Under the pieces are notes generated by a model. The model made no database searches, was not told the DNA's origin, and was given only the letters and a program-made list of their open reading frames with translations. Shown here in pieces: positions 25,989-35,403 of a stretch of DNA of 64,000 nucleotides; position 1 is the stretch's first letter, and each line of letters begins with the position of its first letter. The stretch comes from Myxococcales bacterium (GTDB lineage Bacteria > Myxococcota_A > UBA9160 > UBA4427). The stretch lies in NCBI GenBank assembly GCA_012960035.1, contig DUBZ01000067.1:31325-95324 (forward strand), in the 5' to 3' direction. A program made the translations under genes and the position numbers.

Positions 25989-27411
25989 CGAGCCCCTCCG
26001 CACGGGCAGCGATCAAGCCTGCACTCTGCTGGTCGAGGACGTCGATGATGCGCGACGCACTGTTGCTCAGCGTGTCATAGAGAAGCACGAGTGGAATGGC
26101 CGTGATGAGACCGAGCATGGTCGTCACAAGCGCTTCGGAAATACCGCCGGCCATCATCTTGGGATCGCCAGCGCCAAAGAGCGTGATGGCCTGAAAGGTC
26201 TGAATCATACCGGTCACGGTTCCGAGTAGGCCGAGCAGCGGCGCAACCACGGAGACCGTCTTCACCAGCCACAGGTATCGCTCGAGTTCGCTGGTCTCTT
26301 TAAGCACCGCTTCGTCGAGGCGAAGCTCCAACGATTCGCTGCCAATCGCAGCTTCGTTCTCGGAAATGGCGAGGATACGACCCAGCGGATTGTCCGTGTT
26401 CGGCAAGCCGTTCTTCTGCTGGGCCCTTACTTTTCGACTGGCCGTCGAAATCACGAGCCAGCGCCAGATCCCGACGAGGAGTGCTCCGAGACCCAACACA
26501 ATGATGACGCGACCGACGACGCCACCTTGGTTCACGCGCTCGACGGGACTCGGCGTATCGAGCAACGCGTTGAGCAGGGCACCCTTCGAAGGATCAACTG
26601 CGAGCTTCGCGTAGCCAGACGTTGCGGACTCGAAACCGCCCACCGTGTCCAAGTACTTCGACGGAGGCTGTCGGCTCAATTCGCCGAGGGTCTGCTTCAC
26701 GGGGTCCCAGAGCAGGTAGCCGCCGTTCGAAATTGCGGTAAACGGTCCGGCACGGATAATTTCGCGTACCGCTTTTCCGCCCCCGCTCGTAATGATTTCC
26801 GCTTTGAAGCGCTCGACCTTTCCCTGCGCCGTAATTTCGCGCTGCATTTCGAACCAAAGCGCTTCGAGATCTTCGGTGGTCGGCAATTCTTTGCTGCGAC
26901 CGAGACGATCGAGCAATTCTTTGCGCGGGCCGAGTTGTGCGCTGGTCAACGACTCCCAGACTTGACCGCTGAGATCATTGGAGACTTGGCGAACGACGCC
27001 GAACAATTCACCCATTTGACCGAGACGCTCGGCCAGAGATTCTTCGAGGCCGCCGATCAAGGGTTCGTTGTCGTTGTAGGTGGTCTCAAGCGTTTGGCTC
27101 TTGGCTTCTTCGTCCGCGAGAACGGCGAGCACTTGGTCGAGCAAGCGCTGCTGATCATCCTTTGCGGCAAGAAACCGGTCCTCTCGAGCCTTGTTATCAG
27201 AGGATTCTGCGATGAAGCCTTCCTTTACCATGCTGAGAAGATCGTCGAGCGTGGTGGGCTCGGGGCTCTTCGGTTGCTCGGCGAGACGCGTAGGTTCGGA
27301 GCCCCCATCCTGAGCGAATGCGACCGGGGCCAGAATCAAACAAGCCGCGAGTGCAGAAACGAAAGCGGCCACAACAATGGTGACAGAAGCTGTTGCTTGA
27401 ATTGCGCGCAT
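25975..27411 (-). CDS. ttpC: TtpC-like long MotA/TolQ/ExbB-family protein
   Basis: This 478-residue protein has a signal-like N-terminus (ILAPVAFAQDGG) and a large coiled or helical periplasmic region (about 35-290). It ends in a MotA/TolQ/ExbB domain with VVAPLLGLLGTVTGMIQTF and SEALVTTMLGLITAIPLVL. This matches TtpC, the extra component of Vibrio-type TonB2 systems that is needed for TonB2 function. The ATG overlaps the stop of the DUF3450 gene by one base (TGATG). It probably spans the periplasm to stabilise a TonB that is too short to reach receptors alone, which is an inference from the family. Confidence 0.92.
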   Translation of the reverse strand: MRAIQATASVTIVVAAFVSALAACLILAPVAFAQDGGSEPTRLAEQPKSPEPTTLDDLLSMVKEGFIAESSDNKAREDRFLAAKDDQQRLLDQVLAVLADEEAKSQTLETTYNDNEPLIGGLEESLAERLGQMGELFGVVRQVSNDLSGQVWESLTSAQLGPRKELLDRLGRSKELPTTEDLEALWFEMQREITAQGKVERFKAEIITSGGGKAVREIIRAGPFTAISNGGYLLWDPVKQTLGELSRQPPSKYLDTVGGFESATSGYAKLAVDPSKGALLNALLDTPSPVERVNQGGVVGRVIIVLGLGALLVGIWRWLVISTASRKVRAQQKNGLPNTDNPLGRILAISENEAAIGSESLELRLDEAVLKETSELERYLWLVKTVSVVAPLLGLLGTVTGMIQTFQAITLFGAGDPKMMAGGISEALVTTMLGLITAIPLVLLYDTLSNSASRIIDVLDQQSAGLIAARAEGLDVGD

Positions 27412-28241
27412 CAGCCCTGCCCTCCCAAGGCCGCGGGAACGGGTAGCGGCAACCGGATCAGGTCAGGCGCTTGTTGTTTGCGTGCGATCTTGAGTCCCTC
27501 TTTGATTGCAGTCTGATAGCCCGAGTCGAGTTTTTCCCAGGCGCGCACTTCTTGATTCCAAACGCCGGTGCGCTTGCCGTCGAGTGATTGGTACACGAGC
27601 GCGATGCGACCGAAACGCAGGAAGTCAGCCTGAATTTCCGTGCCGTCGAAGGAGACGGTTGAACGATAGGCCTCGATGGTTCGACCGTATTCATTTTCGG
27701 TCTGATAGGCCTCCATGATCTGGCGGTACTTCTCAGCCGCCGAAACGTCCGCGCGGCCCATCAACTTGTGAAGTTCCTTGATGCGATCTGCGCGTTCCTC
27801 TGCAAGAAAAGGAACATCGAGGCGGACGGTCGCGTCGATGGCTTCGATCATCCGCAACATCAGCGGCGTCACGCTTCGGCCGACGACTTCGACGCGGTCC
27901 ACTTGATCGTTCAGCGACGTAATCTCTTCGTTCTGAAACTCGATCAGCCGACGCATCTGCGCGTTGTACACGCGAATCGAATCGATCTGCGCCAACGTGT
28001 TCTGATACTTCGTGAACAGGTTCTCCGTCTCGGCACTCACGTCGTCGATTCGAACCTGCGATTCTTTGCCGTCCACATTGCCCTGCTTGCGCACCGAAAT
28101 CGCTTCGGCCAGAGGTTCGGATCCATCCGAACCGCCGTCTTGCGCGAACGCAGTACTGAAGGCCACTGTGGTGAGCAGCGAGCAGAATAGAAGGGCTGCG
28201 CATGTAGCCGCGCGCCTCTTCGGGGGAGCCATCCGGTTCAT
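27411..28241 (-). CDS. DUF3450 periplasmic coiled-coil protein, first gene of TonB cluster
   Basis: This 276-residue protein has a signal peptide (CAALLFCSLLTTVAFSTAFA) and a long helical coiled-coil region (about 60-140, rich in Q, E and L heptads: YNAQMRRLIEFQNEEITSLNDQV). A C-terminal part follows with LRFGRIALVYQSLDGKRTGVWN, the most conserved stretch of DUF3450. DUF3450 genes sit at the head of TtpC-TonB2 loci. The ATG at 28241 has AAAGGA at proper distance; the upstream ATG at 28295 has none. The promoter of the six-gene operon should lie upstream of 28241, but I found no clear Fur box. Confidence 0.9.
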   Translation of the reverse strand: MNRMAPPKRRAATCAALLFCSLLTTVAFSTAFAQDGGSDGSEPLAEAISVRKQGNVDGKESQVRIDDVSAETENLFTKYQNTLAQIDSIRVYNAQMRRLIEFQNEEITSLNDQVDRVEVVGRSVTPLMLRMIEAIDATVRLDVPFLAEERADRIKELHKLMGRADVSAAEKYRQIMEAYQTENEYGRTIEAYRSTVSFDGTEIQADFLRFGRIALVYQSLDGKRTGVWNQEVRAWEKLDSGYQTAIKEGLKIARKQQAPDLIRLPLPVPAALGGQG

Positions 28242-28937
28242 GGTCGTTCCTTTGCCAATCGTTCGGTCAGTGAGCGGTTTTTGAACTGCATTCATTTTGA
28301 GCGGCGCGTGCGATCGCCGTCAAAGAAAGTACGGGGTTCACACTCTAGCATCATGGCCCCGGTTACGGTCAAGCGTTGAACAGATGACGGTGGGCCGCGC
28401 GAGGCGTGACGAAACTTCGTTTCTAACGACTGGCGGTCTTACATCGAGTCACCTCGCATGACACCATGCGGCTCCCGATGAAAAAACTGACGTTGCCCAA
28501 GACACGCAAGATCTTGCGTCGTGATTGCCCAGGGCAACACGCCGGGGCTGCTGCTGCTTCGATCGATAGAGGCCACTACCGAAACGATCGTTACATCTGT
28601 TTGGATACTTTGCGCAGTCCGCCGGTTCCAACATGGGGCGATGACATTGCGCTTCACCTCCACGTACGCCACCGGACGTATTGCGATTTTCACAAATCGA
28701 TTTGGTACGAAAGCGCGATCCCGCCATGTCGCTGCCGAATTCATGAATTCAGGACCGCGCGAGCCTCCAACTCTTGTGGTCCGAGCGGAATCATTCCTGT
28801 CCGGTTGTACGTTCCCATCCGTCTCGCAAATTATTCTTCAAAAACTCTGTTGATTCATCCCGAACGTAGCGTTTTGGGGTCAACTTTTAAAAGGAGATAC
28901 CGATAGCTCCACCCAGCGTTCTCTAGGAGACAGATCC
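28242..28937. other. Long intergenic region upstream of the TonB operon, no supported gene
   Basis: Almost 700 bases separate the divergent DUF3450 gene and the small secreted protein gene. ORFs exist on both strands (for example 28466-28906 plus and 28439-28744 minus), but their products are Arg/Ser/Cys-rich without motifs and lack ribosome sites. A perfect 14-bp palindrome, GAATTCATGAATTC, lies at 28737-28750. No Fur-box-like sequence was found. The region may contain promoters for both sides or a decayed gene. Confidence 0.5.
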
Positions 28938-29414
28938 GTGACACAGACATCCCTCATGCGCCCACTTACGTCCATCACTCGCGCAGCAGCAACAACGCGC
29001 CGCAGCGTGGCCGCATCTCTATTCGCAGGTGTGTTGATCACTTCCGCGCCGGGTTCTGTTCTGGCCGACGATGCCAAGGTTCAGCCTCCGCAGACACAGA
29101 ACGTCACCCTGAGCGAAACCACGGGCGTCGATACCGTCGAGAGTCAGAAGCAGGTTGAAGCCGCGCGACAGTTGGTCGAAGAGCGCATTGCGAACAAAAC
29201 CGCATGGATCGTGAACTCAATGGTGCAGAGCCAGTCCGCCGCAATTATCAACGGCCTGCAAAAGCTCGAAGATCGTTCAACGAGCATCGAGAGCATGCGC
29301 ACGAAGCGTCTGAATGCCCACCTCATGACTGCGATGTCGAACTTTCGCGCGAAGGCTTATGCGAAGGCACAGGCGAACTCGAAATCCACTGTCGAGATCG
29401 TGGCGCAGCAATAG
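28938..29414 (+). CDS. Small secreted protein, function unknown
   Basis: This 158-residue protein starts at a GTG preceded by AGGAGA 7 bases upstream. An N-terminal signal peptide with a long basic part (ITRAAATTRRSVAASLFAGVLITSAPGSVLA) has likely cleavage before DDAKV. The mature protein of about 110 residues is mainly helical and alternately charged (VESQKQVEAARQLVEERIANK, LQKLEDRSTSIESMRTKRL), with no Cys and no known motif. It is divergent from the TonB operon across a 700-base gap and may be unrelated to it. I do not recognise the family. Confidence 0.72.
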   Translation: MTQTSLMRPLTSITRAAATTRRSVAASLFAGVLITSAPGSVLADDAKVQPPQTQNVTLSETTGVDTVESQKQVEAARQLVEERIANKTAWIVNSMVQSQSAAIINGLQKLEDRSTSIESMRTKRLNAHLMTAMSNFRAKAYAKAQANSKSTVEIVAQQ

Positions 29415-29593
29415 CTTTCTCCCGAAAGCAGCCGTTCTTCCTTCCACATCCTTGCAGACCGATCGGTGCATCGAAGTCGGTGTGATGCGACCCCGTGTCG
29501 GTACACCCGAATGTGCCTTCTATCGTTTCGGCAGGCTGGTCGGTCCGCTATTTAGTCCCGCGAATCGGGCACGGCTCCGGCCCGACAGAGGGA

Positions 29594-31651
29594 ATGGAAG
29601 TGAAGCCTACGCATAAGATCAGCCGTGGACCGGTGTGGATTGAAATCGCAAGTCTGATCGGGATTCTCTTGACCGGTCCCGCGTTTGCGCAAGCAGACAG
29701 CGCCGCTTTCGAAAGAACAGAGGAACGCGCGCAGTGCAGTGACTACAACCCACTTCGCACGCCTCAGTTTGGCGATCTACACGTCCACACGCGCTACTCG
29801 TTTGACTCATACATTTCGAGTCAACGCAACGACCCCTGGGATGCGTATCGCTACGCCAAGGGGGAACCGATCATGCTTCCCGATGCCGACGGCAAGCAGA
29901 CCGTAAAAGCGCAGCTTCGGCGCCCGCTGGACTTCACCTCTGTGACCGACCACGCCGAGTTTCTCGGACAGATCAACATCTGCACCGAGGACGCTTCGAA
30001 AGCAGGTTACTGGTGGCCCCATTGCATCATGACCCGTTCGCAATCATTCTGGACGCAGCTTCTTGCGGCGAGCTGGTGGGTGTCGCTCGGTGTTGTGAGT
30101 GACGCAAGCACGCGTAACTACTCTTTTGCATGTTCGTTGTCCGACTGCGATGAAGGCACGGCCGAGTTCTGGACCAAAATCCAGCAAGCCGCTGAAGATC
30201 ACTACGACCGAACTTCCGCCTGCAGCTTCACAACCTTCGTCGGTTACGAATACACCGATGCCCCCGACCACAAAAACCTGCATCGCAATGTGATTTTTCG
30301 GAACGAGCACGTCACCGAACGCCCGATTTCCACTTATGAAACCGGCAGCCGGAACTTCCCCGAGCTCTGGTATCAGCTTCGTTCACAATGCATCGAAGGT
30401 GGAAAGGGTTGCGACGTGCTCGCGATCCCGCACAACCCAAACCTGTCGGGCGGGTTGATGTTCCCCGACCCGATCGACGAACGCGAAGCGCGAGAGCGTT
30501 TATTTTTCGAGCCCGTCATCGAGCTGACCCAACACAAGGCAGCGTCGGAATGCCGCTACGACCGGGTCGCTGGACGCGGATTGTTTACCGAAGACGAGTT
30601 GTGCGACTTCGAGCAGGCGAAAGCGGACAACCTCAGCATGCTCGGAACGGTGATGGGCAAAATCCGAACTGACGACGCCAAGCCCGTTCCACTCGAAAAA
30701 TTCGGTCGCCGCAACATGGCGCGCAATGTGCTCAAGGACGGACTCGCCCTCGAAGCCAACACCGGAATCAATCCCTTTAAGTTTGGCTTCATCGGCTCGA
30801 CCGATACCCACAGCGCGACACCGGGCGGTGCCGAAGAGGACAACTACGTAGGCAGCCTGGGGCGACGCGACTCGGACTACCGCAACGTGCAAGATCACTT
30901 CTTCGACAACCCAGGTGGACTCGCCGTCGTCTGGGCAGAGGAGAATGCGCGAGACGCGATCTTCGAAGGGATGCGACGACGCGAGAGCTATGCGACAAGC
31001 GGCACTCGACCCACCGTCCGTTTCTTTGCGGGTTGGGACTACGCGGACGACCTCTGCAACGCGCCGGACATGATTGCCCAAGCTTACGCCGGCGGAGTGC
31101 CGATGGGCGGCGACATCTCCCCCCCCACGTCATCCGATGCGAGCCACGGTCCGACGCTCCTGGTGAGCGCCCTCAAAGATCCGGGCCCACCGGGACGCGC
31201 CGGTACCGATCTGCAGCGCATCCAGATCATCAAGGGGTGGACCTCCGCAGACGGTTCAACCCATGAGCGCGTCTTCGATGTCGCCGGGGATCCAAACAAC
31301 GGCGCCGACGTCGACCCCAACACGTGCGCGCCCCGGGGCGAAGGCGCTGCAAACTTGTGCCATGTCTGGCGCGATCCTGACTTTGATCCCGCTCAGCGCG
31401 CATTCTATTATGCACGCGTGCTCGAAAACCCAACCTGCCGGTGGTCGACACTCCAATGCCAAACCGCGGGTGTGAATCCCTTTGCCAACAACTGCAGCGA
31501 GCAAGCGACAATCGCCACAGCAGCAGCTCATGAACGCGGCGGCGAGGGTGATGTTTGGGGAACTTGCTGTCTCGACCCAAAGACGGAGCCCTTCTATTCG
31601 CCGGTCATTCAGGAACGCGCCTGGACTTCGCCAATCTGGTACACCCCGTAG
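29594..31651 (+). CDS. DUF3604 exported protein (PHP-like metal site)
   Basis: This 685-residue protein has a signal peptide ([15 protein letters not shown]). The mature part opens with [17 protein letters not shown], where H63 and H65 form the HxH of a PHP-type metal site. Further metal-site landmarks are [27 protein letters not shown] and [15 protein letters not shown]. Together these define the DUF3604 family, which is common in marine and soil Gram-negatives and of unsettled function, probably a periplasmic hydrolase. Many Cys residues in the C-terminal third suggest disulphides, in keeping with export. The frame is open to a GTG at 29495. The ATG at 29594 was chosen because it directly precedes the signal peptide. 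Confidence 0.87.
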   Translation: MEVKPTHKISRGPVWIEIASLIGILLTGPAFAQADSAAFERTEERAQCSDYNPLRTPQFGDLHVHTRYSFDSYISSQRNDPWDAYRYAKGEPIMLPDADGKQTVKAQLRRPLDFTSVTDHAEFLGQINICTEDASKAGYWWPHCIMTRSQSFWTQLLAASWWVSLGVVSDASTRNYSFACSLSDCDEGTAEFWTKIQQAAEDHYDRTSACSFTTFVGYEYTDAPDHKNLHRNVIFRNEHVTERPISTYETGSRNFPELWYQLRSQCIEGGKGCDVLAIPHNPNLSGGLMFPDPIDEREARERLFFEPVIELTQHKAASECRYDRVAGRGLFTEDELCDFEQAKADNLSMLGTVMGKIRTDDAKPVPLEKFGRRNMARNVLKDGLALEANTGINPFKFGFIGSTDTHSATPGGAEEDNYVGSLGRRDSDYRNVQDHFFDNPGGLAVVWAEENARDAIFEGMRRRESYATSGTRPTVRFFAGWDYADDLCNAPDMIAQAYAGGVPMGGDISPPTSSDASHGPTLLVSALKDPGPPGRAGTDLQRIQIIKGWTSADGSTHERVFDVAGDPNNGADVDPNTCAPRGEGAANLCHVWRDPDFDPAQRAFYYARVLENPTCRWSTLQCQTAGVNPFANNCSEQATIATAAAHERGGEGDVWGTCCLDPKTEPFYSPVIQERAWTSPIWYTP

Positions 31652-31679
31652 GCACTCGAAGTACGCCCTTTTACCATAG

Positions 31680-31723
31680 GCCCGCCACCAGCGCTTCATA
31701 TGAGCCCGCCGCAAGCGCTTCAT
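31680..31723. repeat. Tandem direct repeat, 20-bp units, period 24
   Basis: GCCCGCCACCAGCGCTTCAT (31680-31699) is followed by GCCCGCCGCAAGCGCTTCAT (31704-31723), with 18 of 20 bases identical. It lies just after the DUF3604 gene and immediately before a second pair of repeats. Confidence 0.8.
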
Positions 31724-31734
31724 CTATTGGTAAA

Positions 31735-31770
31735 TCACGTCCTTCTATTTTACCGGTCACGTCCTTCTAT
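31735..31770. repeat. Tandem direct repeat, 14-bp units, period 22
   Basis: TCACGTCCTTCTAT occurs identically at 31735-31748 and 31757-31770. The spacing is two helical turns, so a dimeric regulator could bind both copies. The local base composition is more AT-rich than the flanking genes. Confidence 0.8.
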
Positions 31771-31940
31771 ATAGGTTTATTCTCAACGTATCGGTATTTT
31801 CGACCGCTGAGAGGCTGATGAACGCCTCACCTATGCAGGTCCGTACCCAAGGTTCTTGCGGGCGGTCCCCTCCGGTGCCGAAACATCATCCATATGCCGC
31901 AGCGCGAACCGGTCGATTTCGCGGCATCCTAAGCATAACG

Positions 31941-32972
31941 ATGCACCCGACCTGCACATCACGACCGCAGAAACGATCCGCTCCCTTTCAATTCTCGAAA
32001 CGGATGCTTGGGGTCATGTTCGTTCCGCTGATCTTCGTAGGGCTTTCAGCATGCGCGGACGAAGAAGCAAAGACAGACGAACAACAGCGACCCCGTCCGG
32101 TCGCGACGCAAGCAACCAGCCCCAACACGAATGACGTCCAGCAGACTGCCGAGCGTGGGATCGATTACCTGCTCAGTCGCGCCGATACGATTCCACCCGC
32201 TTGGAAGTTCAGCCTGTTCGGCACGCTTGCAAAGTTCACGTCTTCGAGTGCGCACCTTGAGGCCATCGGAAGCATCGCCAATCAGGGTCAGGGCGAACCC
32301 GTCATCGCCCTAAAGACGCCCCTAAAAAAGAACGACCTTCCCTGGCCCAGACACTTGCAAAAAATAATTGCCGAATTGATACGACGCCAGGCGAACGACG
32401 AACCCTGGCAAGAACCCGCCACTCAGTTGCAGGGACTTCTCGTCGACCACGAAGACATGCTATTTGCCGAGCTCGCGCCGACACAGGCTATTGTGTTTCT
32501 TTACCAGTTCGAACAACTCGGAATCAAGACCCGCCGAACTTCGTCCGACGTTGCCGCTTCACTTCGAGACCGATGGAAAGTCGAAGACCAAAGCAAGCTG
32601 CTCCAGGAAGCGGCGTTTATGTTTGGCGTGACTCATGTGATCTACACCGCGTCCGGTTACTTCGACCGCGCCCTTGAACCGGCCTCCTTTGCGACCGAAG
32701 CAGAAATCTTCGAACGCGCCGTCGCGCTCTATGCAGACGCTCTACCCGCTAACCCATATTTCCTAGACGTTGCTGGCGAGGTACTGGCCAGCCGCAAGAT
32801 ACTCGGACTTCCTCCTACAGACGCGACTCGCGCGCTCATCAAGAACCTAATGGACCTCCAAGCACCTGACGGAAGTTGGGGACAAAAACAGTTCCTTCAC
32901 GACGTCCATGCGACGGCTGTCATTCTTCACGCCCTACTCGACTTTCCCAAACAGTTTCACACACGCAGGTAA
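31941..32972 (+). CDS. Lipoprotein with C-terminal toroid-like (QW-type) segment
   Basis: From the ATG at 31941 the protein has 343 residues. It starts with a lipoprotein signal: a basic n-region, hydrophobic GVMFVPLIFVGLSAC and a lipid-attachment Cys followed by ADEE. The mature part is helical. Its last 40 residues (LMDLQAPDGSWGQKQFLHDVHATAVILHALLDF) match the repeat of alpha/alpha toroid proteins such as terpene cyclases and related surface proteins, with the DGSWG turn. The frame is open to an ATG at 31818 with GAGAGG nearby, but that would put 60 polar residues before the signal, so the start is uncertain. Its stop overlaps the next start (TAATG), so the following truncated glycosyltransferase was probably in the same operon. 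Confidence 0.65.
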   Translation: MHPTCTSRPQKRSAPFQFSKRMLGVMFVPLIFVGLSACADEEAKTDEQQRPRPVATQATSPNTNDVQQTAERGIDYLLSRADTIPPAWKFSLFGTLAKFTSSSAHLEAIGSIANQGQGEPVIALKTPLKKNDLPWPRHLQKIIAELIRRQANDEPWQEPATQLQGLLVDHEDMLFAELAPTQAIVFLYQFEQLGIKTRRTSSDVAASLRDRWKVEDQSKLLQEAAFMFGVTHVIYTASGYFDRALEPASFATEAEIFERAVALYADALPANPYFLDVAGEVLASRKILGLPPTDATRALIKNLMDLQAPDGSWGQKQFLHDVHATAVILHALLDFPKQFHTRR

Positions 32973-33421
32973 TGGACGTGGATTTCAATACTTCAACAAC
33001 CGCATCCGGCGGCGATCGCAAGCCAAGGTTCAGCGACGAAGCGCTGGGCCGTCTGATTTTGTGCGCGACGATTGCCGTCGTCTATCCACGGATGTACTTC
33101 AGCTACGCCTTCTCCGACGAATCCTACTACCTCGCAATCCCTTACTCGTTCACGCTCGGAGTGCGACCGTTTTTCGATGAACCTTCGATTTATCAGCTAG
33201 CCGCTTTCTTCACGCAGCCGTTTGTCGAACTCTACGTTGCCATCACGGGCTCGAGTGCCGGACTCGTTCTATTCGGCCGACATCTGTACTTCGCATCGTC
33301 CATTCTTTGCGTAATGGCCCTGAGACACTTCTGGAAGCCACTCATCGGCTCGGGCCCTGGGTCAATCACCCAAAAACAACCTGCGTTCCCGGGGAGTCGG
33401 AGTCTACCTGCGGGGGCGTGA
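32972..33421 (+). pseudogene. Truncated GT39-like glycosyltransferase (N-terminal fragment)
   Basis: The 149-residue product begins at an ATG overlapping the upstream stop. It matches the first 120 residues of GT39-type enzymes: a membrane helix, then SDESYYLAIPYSFTLGVRPFFDEPSIYQLAAFF with the acidic catalytic pair, and a second helix. After MALRHFWKPLIG the membrane pattern ends abruptly, and a short Pro/Gly/Ser-rich tail runs to a stop. Full-length relatives have 450-600 residues. The lost remainder is not visible downstream, where the next intact gene begins at 33503. A deletion or recombination joining the fragment to unrelated DNA near 33340 is the simplest explanation. Confidence 0.72.
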
Positions 33422-33502
33422 ACGCGTCCGACCTGAACTGCCAGGATGTGCGCCACCGGTCGTCAATGGCACGCGCGAGAAGCCATCCGGTATGTTCCGC
33501 CC

Positions 33503-35191
33503 ATGTCGGAACTGCCCGATTCCGCGGGTCGCATACACACTTGGCTCGGGTCGCTCGTCATCGTCGTCGCGTGCTTCGTCGTCTATTCCCCATCCCTGGG
33601 TGGCGGCTTCGTATGGGACGATGACACCCATCTACTCCTAAATCCTGTGTTCCAAGAAGATGGCCTGCGGCGCGTTTGGTTCGAGCCGCCGCAAGAGATC
33701 AACTACTGGCCAGTCACCTTCACGACGTACTGGCTCGAATACCAGCTGTGGGAGTTCGACCCCCTCGGCTATCGCGTGGTCAACATTCTCCTGCACGCGT
33801 TGGCTGCGATCGTGCTGTGGGCCGTACTTCGAGCGTTGCAGATACCATTCTCGTGGTGGATCGCGTTTGTGTTCGCCATCCATCCCGTCAACGTCGAATC
33901 CGTCGCATGGATCGCCCAGCGCAAGAACATCCTTTCGATGCTCTTCTCTTTGATCGCGGCCCTGCTGTTCCTTCGCTTCGAAGCCACGAAGAAAGCTTCG
34001 ACCTACGTTTCATCGGTCGTGTCGTTCTTGATCGCGATGCTCAGCAAAGGCGCCGCAGCACCGTTTCCCGCAGCCCTGCTCTTGTTGGCCTGGTGGCGCC
34101 GCAGAGTGATCACCCGGCGCGACGTGCTGCTTTCACTGCCCTTCTTTCTCGTCACGATTGCAACAAGCCTGCTCGAGATATCGACCCAGATCCTGGTCGC
34201 GGACGACGTTGTGGTGCGAGACGACAGCTTCATGTCGCGTCTCGCGGGCGCGGGCTGGGTCGTTTGGTTCTACCTGGGCAAAGTGCTGTGGCCCGCCAAC
34301 TTGACGTTCGTGTACCCGCGCTGGGAAATTGACGCGACGTCGGCGCTCAGTTGGGTCCCGCTTTTGGCGGGCGCGTTGCTCCTCGCCACGGCATGGCGCG
34401 CGCGAAGCGGATGGGGACGTCCCGTTTGGGTCGCGCTCACGTTCTACATCCTGATGCTTTCACCGGTGCTCGGTTTCTTCAACATCTACTACATGCGCTT
34501 TTCATTCGTTGCGGACCATTATCAATACATCGCGATGATCGGAATCGTGACTCTCGTGGTTGGGGGCGTGGGCGACGCGCTTCGAAAGGCGCCTGGCCTA
34601 CCAAAATTCGTGGCTCCGCTTTTGGGCGCTACTTTGATTGCCTTCTTCGGCGCCAACACGATGGCATTGAGTGCAAGCTATGAGAGCGCAGAAATTCTCT
34701 GGCTCGAAACTCTTGAGAAAAACCCCGACGCTTTTCTTGCGCATTACAACCTCGCGCAACAGCTTCACGATGAAGATCGTTTAGAAGAAGCAGCGCTCCA
34801 CTACCGCGAAGCGCTGCGGGTCCAGCCCCGCCATGCCGAGTCGATGAACAACCTCGGCAAGCTATTGCAAGACCAAGGTAAATCCGCGCAAGCGATCCGG
34901 GAATACCAACGCGCAATCGAAACGTCGCCTTCGTACCTCGACCCCCAGAACAATCTCGCCATCTTGTTTCAACAGGATGGGCGTACAGACGAAGCCCGAG
35001 CCCAATTTCAACGCGCGCTCGAGACCGCCCCTGACTCTGGGGTTGTACACTTCAATTTTTCGCGATTTCTCGATCAGACCGGCGACCCTCGAAGCGCCCT
35101 TTCGCACTACCGGCAGGCAGCCGCGCTCATGCCCAGGGACCCGCGAATCCAGACCGCACTTCGGGAAGCGATCCGTCGCGGCGAGAAGTGA
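33503..35191 (+). CDS. TMTC-like GT-C membrane glycosyltransferase with TPR tail
   Basis: This 562-residue protein has the layout of TMTC-type O-mannosyltransferase relatives. After the first helix comes FVWDDDTHLLLNPVF, with the catalytic acidic residues D39-D41. The highly conserved IHPVNVESVAWIAQRKNILSMLF follows near residue 130, then LSKGAAAPFPAALLLLAWW. About 10-11 membrane segments lead to a C-terminal block of four or so TPRs (about 410-550: DAFLAHYNLAQQLHDEDRLE, HAESMNNLGKLLQDQGKSAQ). It probably transfers a sugar from a lipid carrier to proteins at the periplasmic face. I start it at the ATG at 33503; the earlier in-frame GTG at 33446 adds a non-conserved stretch. Confidence 0.85.
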   Translation: MSELPDSAGRIHTWLGSLVIVVACFVVYSPSLGGGFVWDDDTHLLLNPVFQEDGLRRVWFEPPQEINYWPVTFTTYWLEYQLWEFDPLGYRVVNILLHALAAIVLWAVLRALQIPFSWWIAFVFAIHPVNVESVAWIAQRKNILSMLFSLIAALLFLRFEATKKASTYVSSVVSFLIAMLSKGAAAPFPAALLLLAWWRRRVITRRDVLLSLPFFLVTIATSLLEISTQILVADDVVVRDDSFMSRLAGAGWVVWFYLGKVLWPANLTFVYPRWEIDATSALSWVPLLAGALLLATAWRARSGWGRPVWVALTFYILMLSPVLGFFNIYYMRFSFVADHYQYIAMIGIVTLVVGGVGDALRKAPGLPKFVAPLLGATLIAFFGANTMALSASYESAEILWLETLEKNPDAFLAHYNLAQQLHDEDRLEEAALHYREALRVQPRHAESMNNLGKLLQDQGKSAQAIREYQRAIETSPSYLDPQNNLAILFQQDGRTDEARAQFQRALETAPDSGVVHFNFSRFLDQTGDPRSALSHYRQAAALMPRDPRIQTALREAIRRGEK

Positions 35192-35309
35192 TCCGACACT
35201 CTGCTGGGGCCTGAACGAATCCCCTCGGGAAACCCGCATGGGAACGTAGAGTCGTGTTTCTCGGCGTAGACAGCGCTTCAGTAGCCGCTAAGATCACCTG
35301 ATCAATTTT

Positions 35310-35334
35310 TGGTCAGACCAAAATGGTTAGACCA
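35310..35334. promoter_or_regulatory. Tandem FadR/GntR-type operators
   Basis: TGGTCAGACCA (35310-35320) is a perfect palindrome. A second copy with one change, TGGTTAGACCA, follows at 35324-35334, exactly 14 bases on. The form TGGTC-N-GACCA is that of FadR-family operators. The sites lie 70 bases upstream of a FadR-like regulator gene, so autoregulation and control of the RND genes behind it is the obvious inference. Confidence 0.75.
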
Positions 35335-35403
35335 AACGAGCACGCGCCGTAGGATTGGGCCGGCTCCAGCACTCCAGCGCGCCCGCCGGAGAGATCAACA
35401 AAA

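Noticed and set aside
26527..27516. Plus-strand ORF of 329 codons inside the TtpC-like gene
   Set aside because: It is antisense to a clearly recognised gene, lacks a ribosome site and has no motif. GC-rich codon structure commonly opens such antisense frames.
28466..28906. Possible genes in the 28.2-28.9 kb gap
   Set aside because: Several overlapping ORFs compete, with no ribosome site, no motif and no consistent codon pattern.
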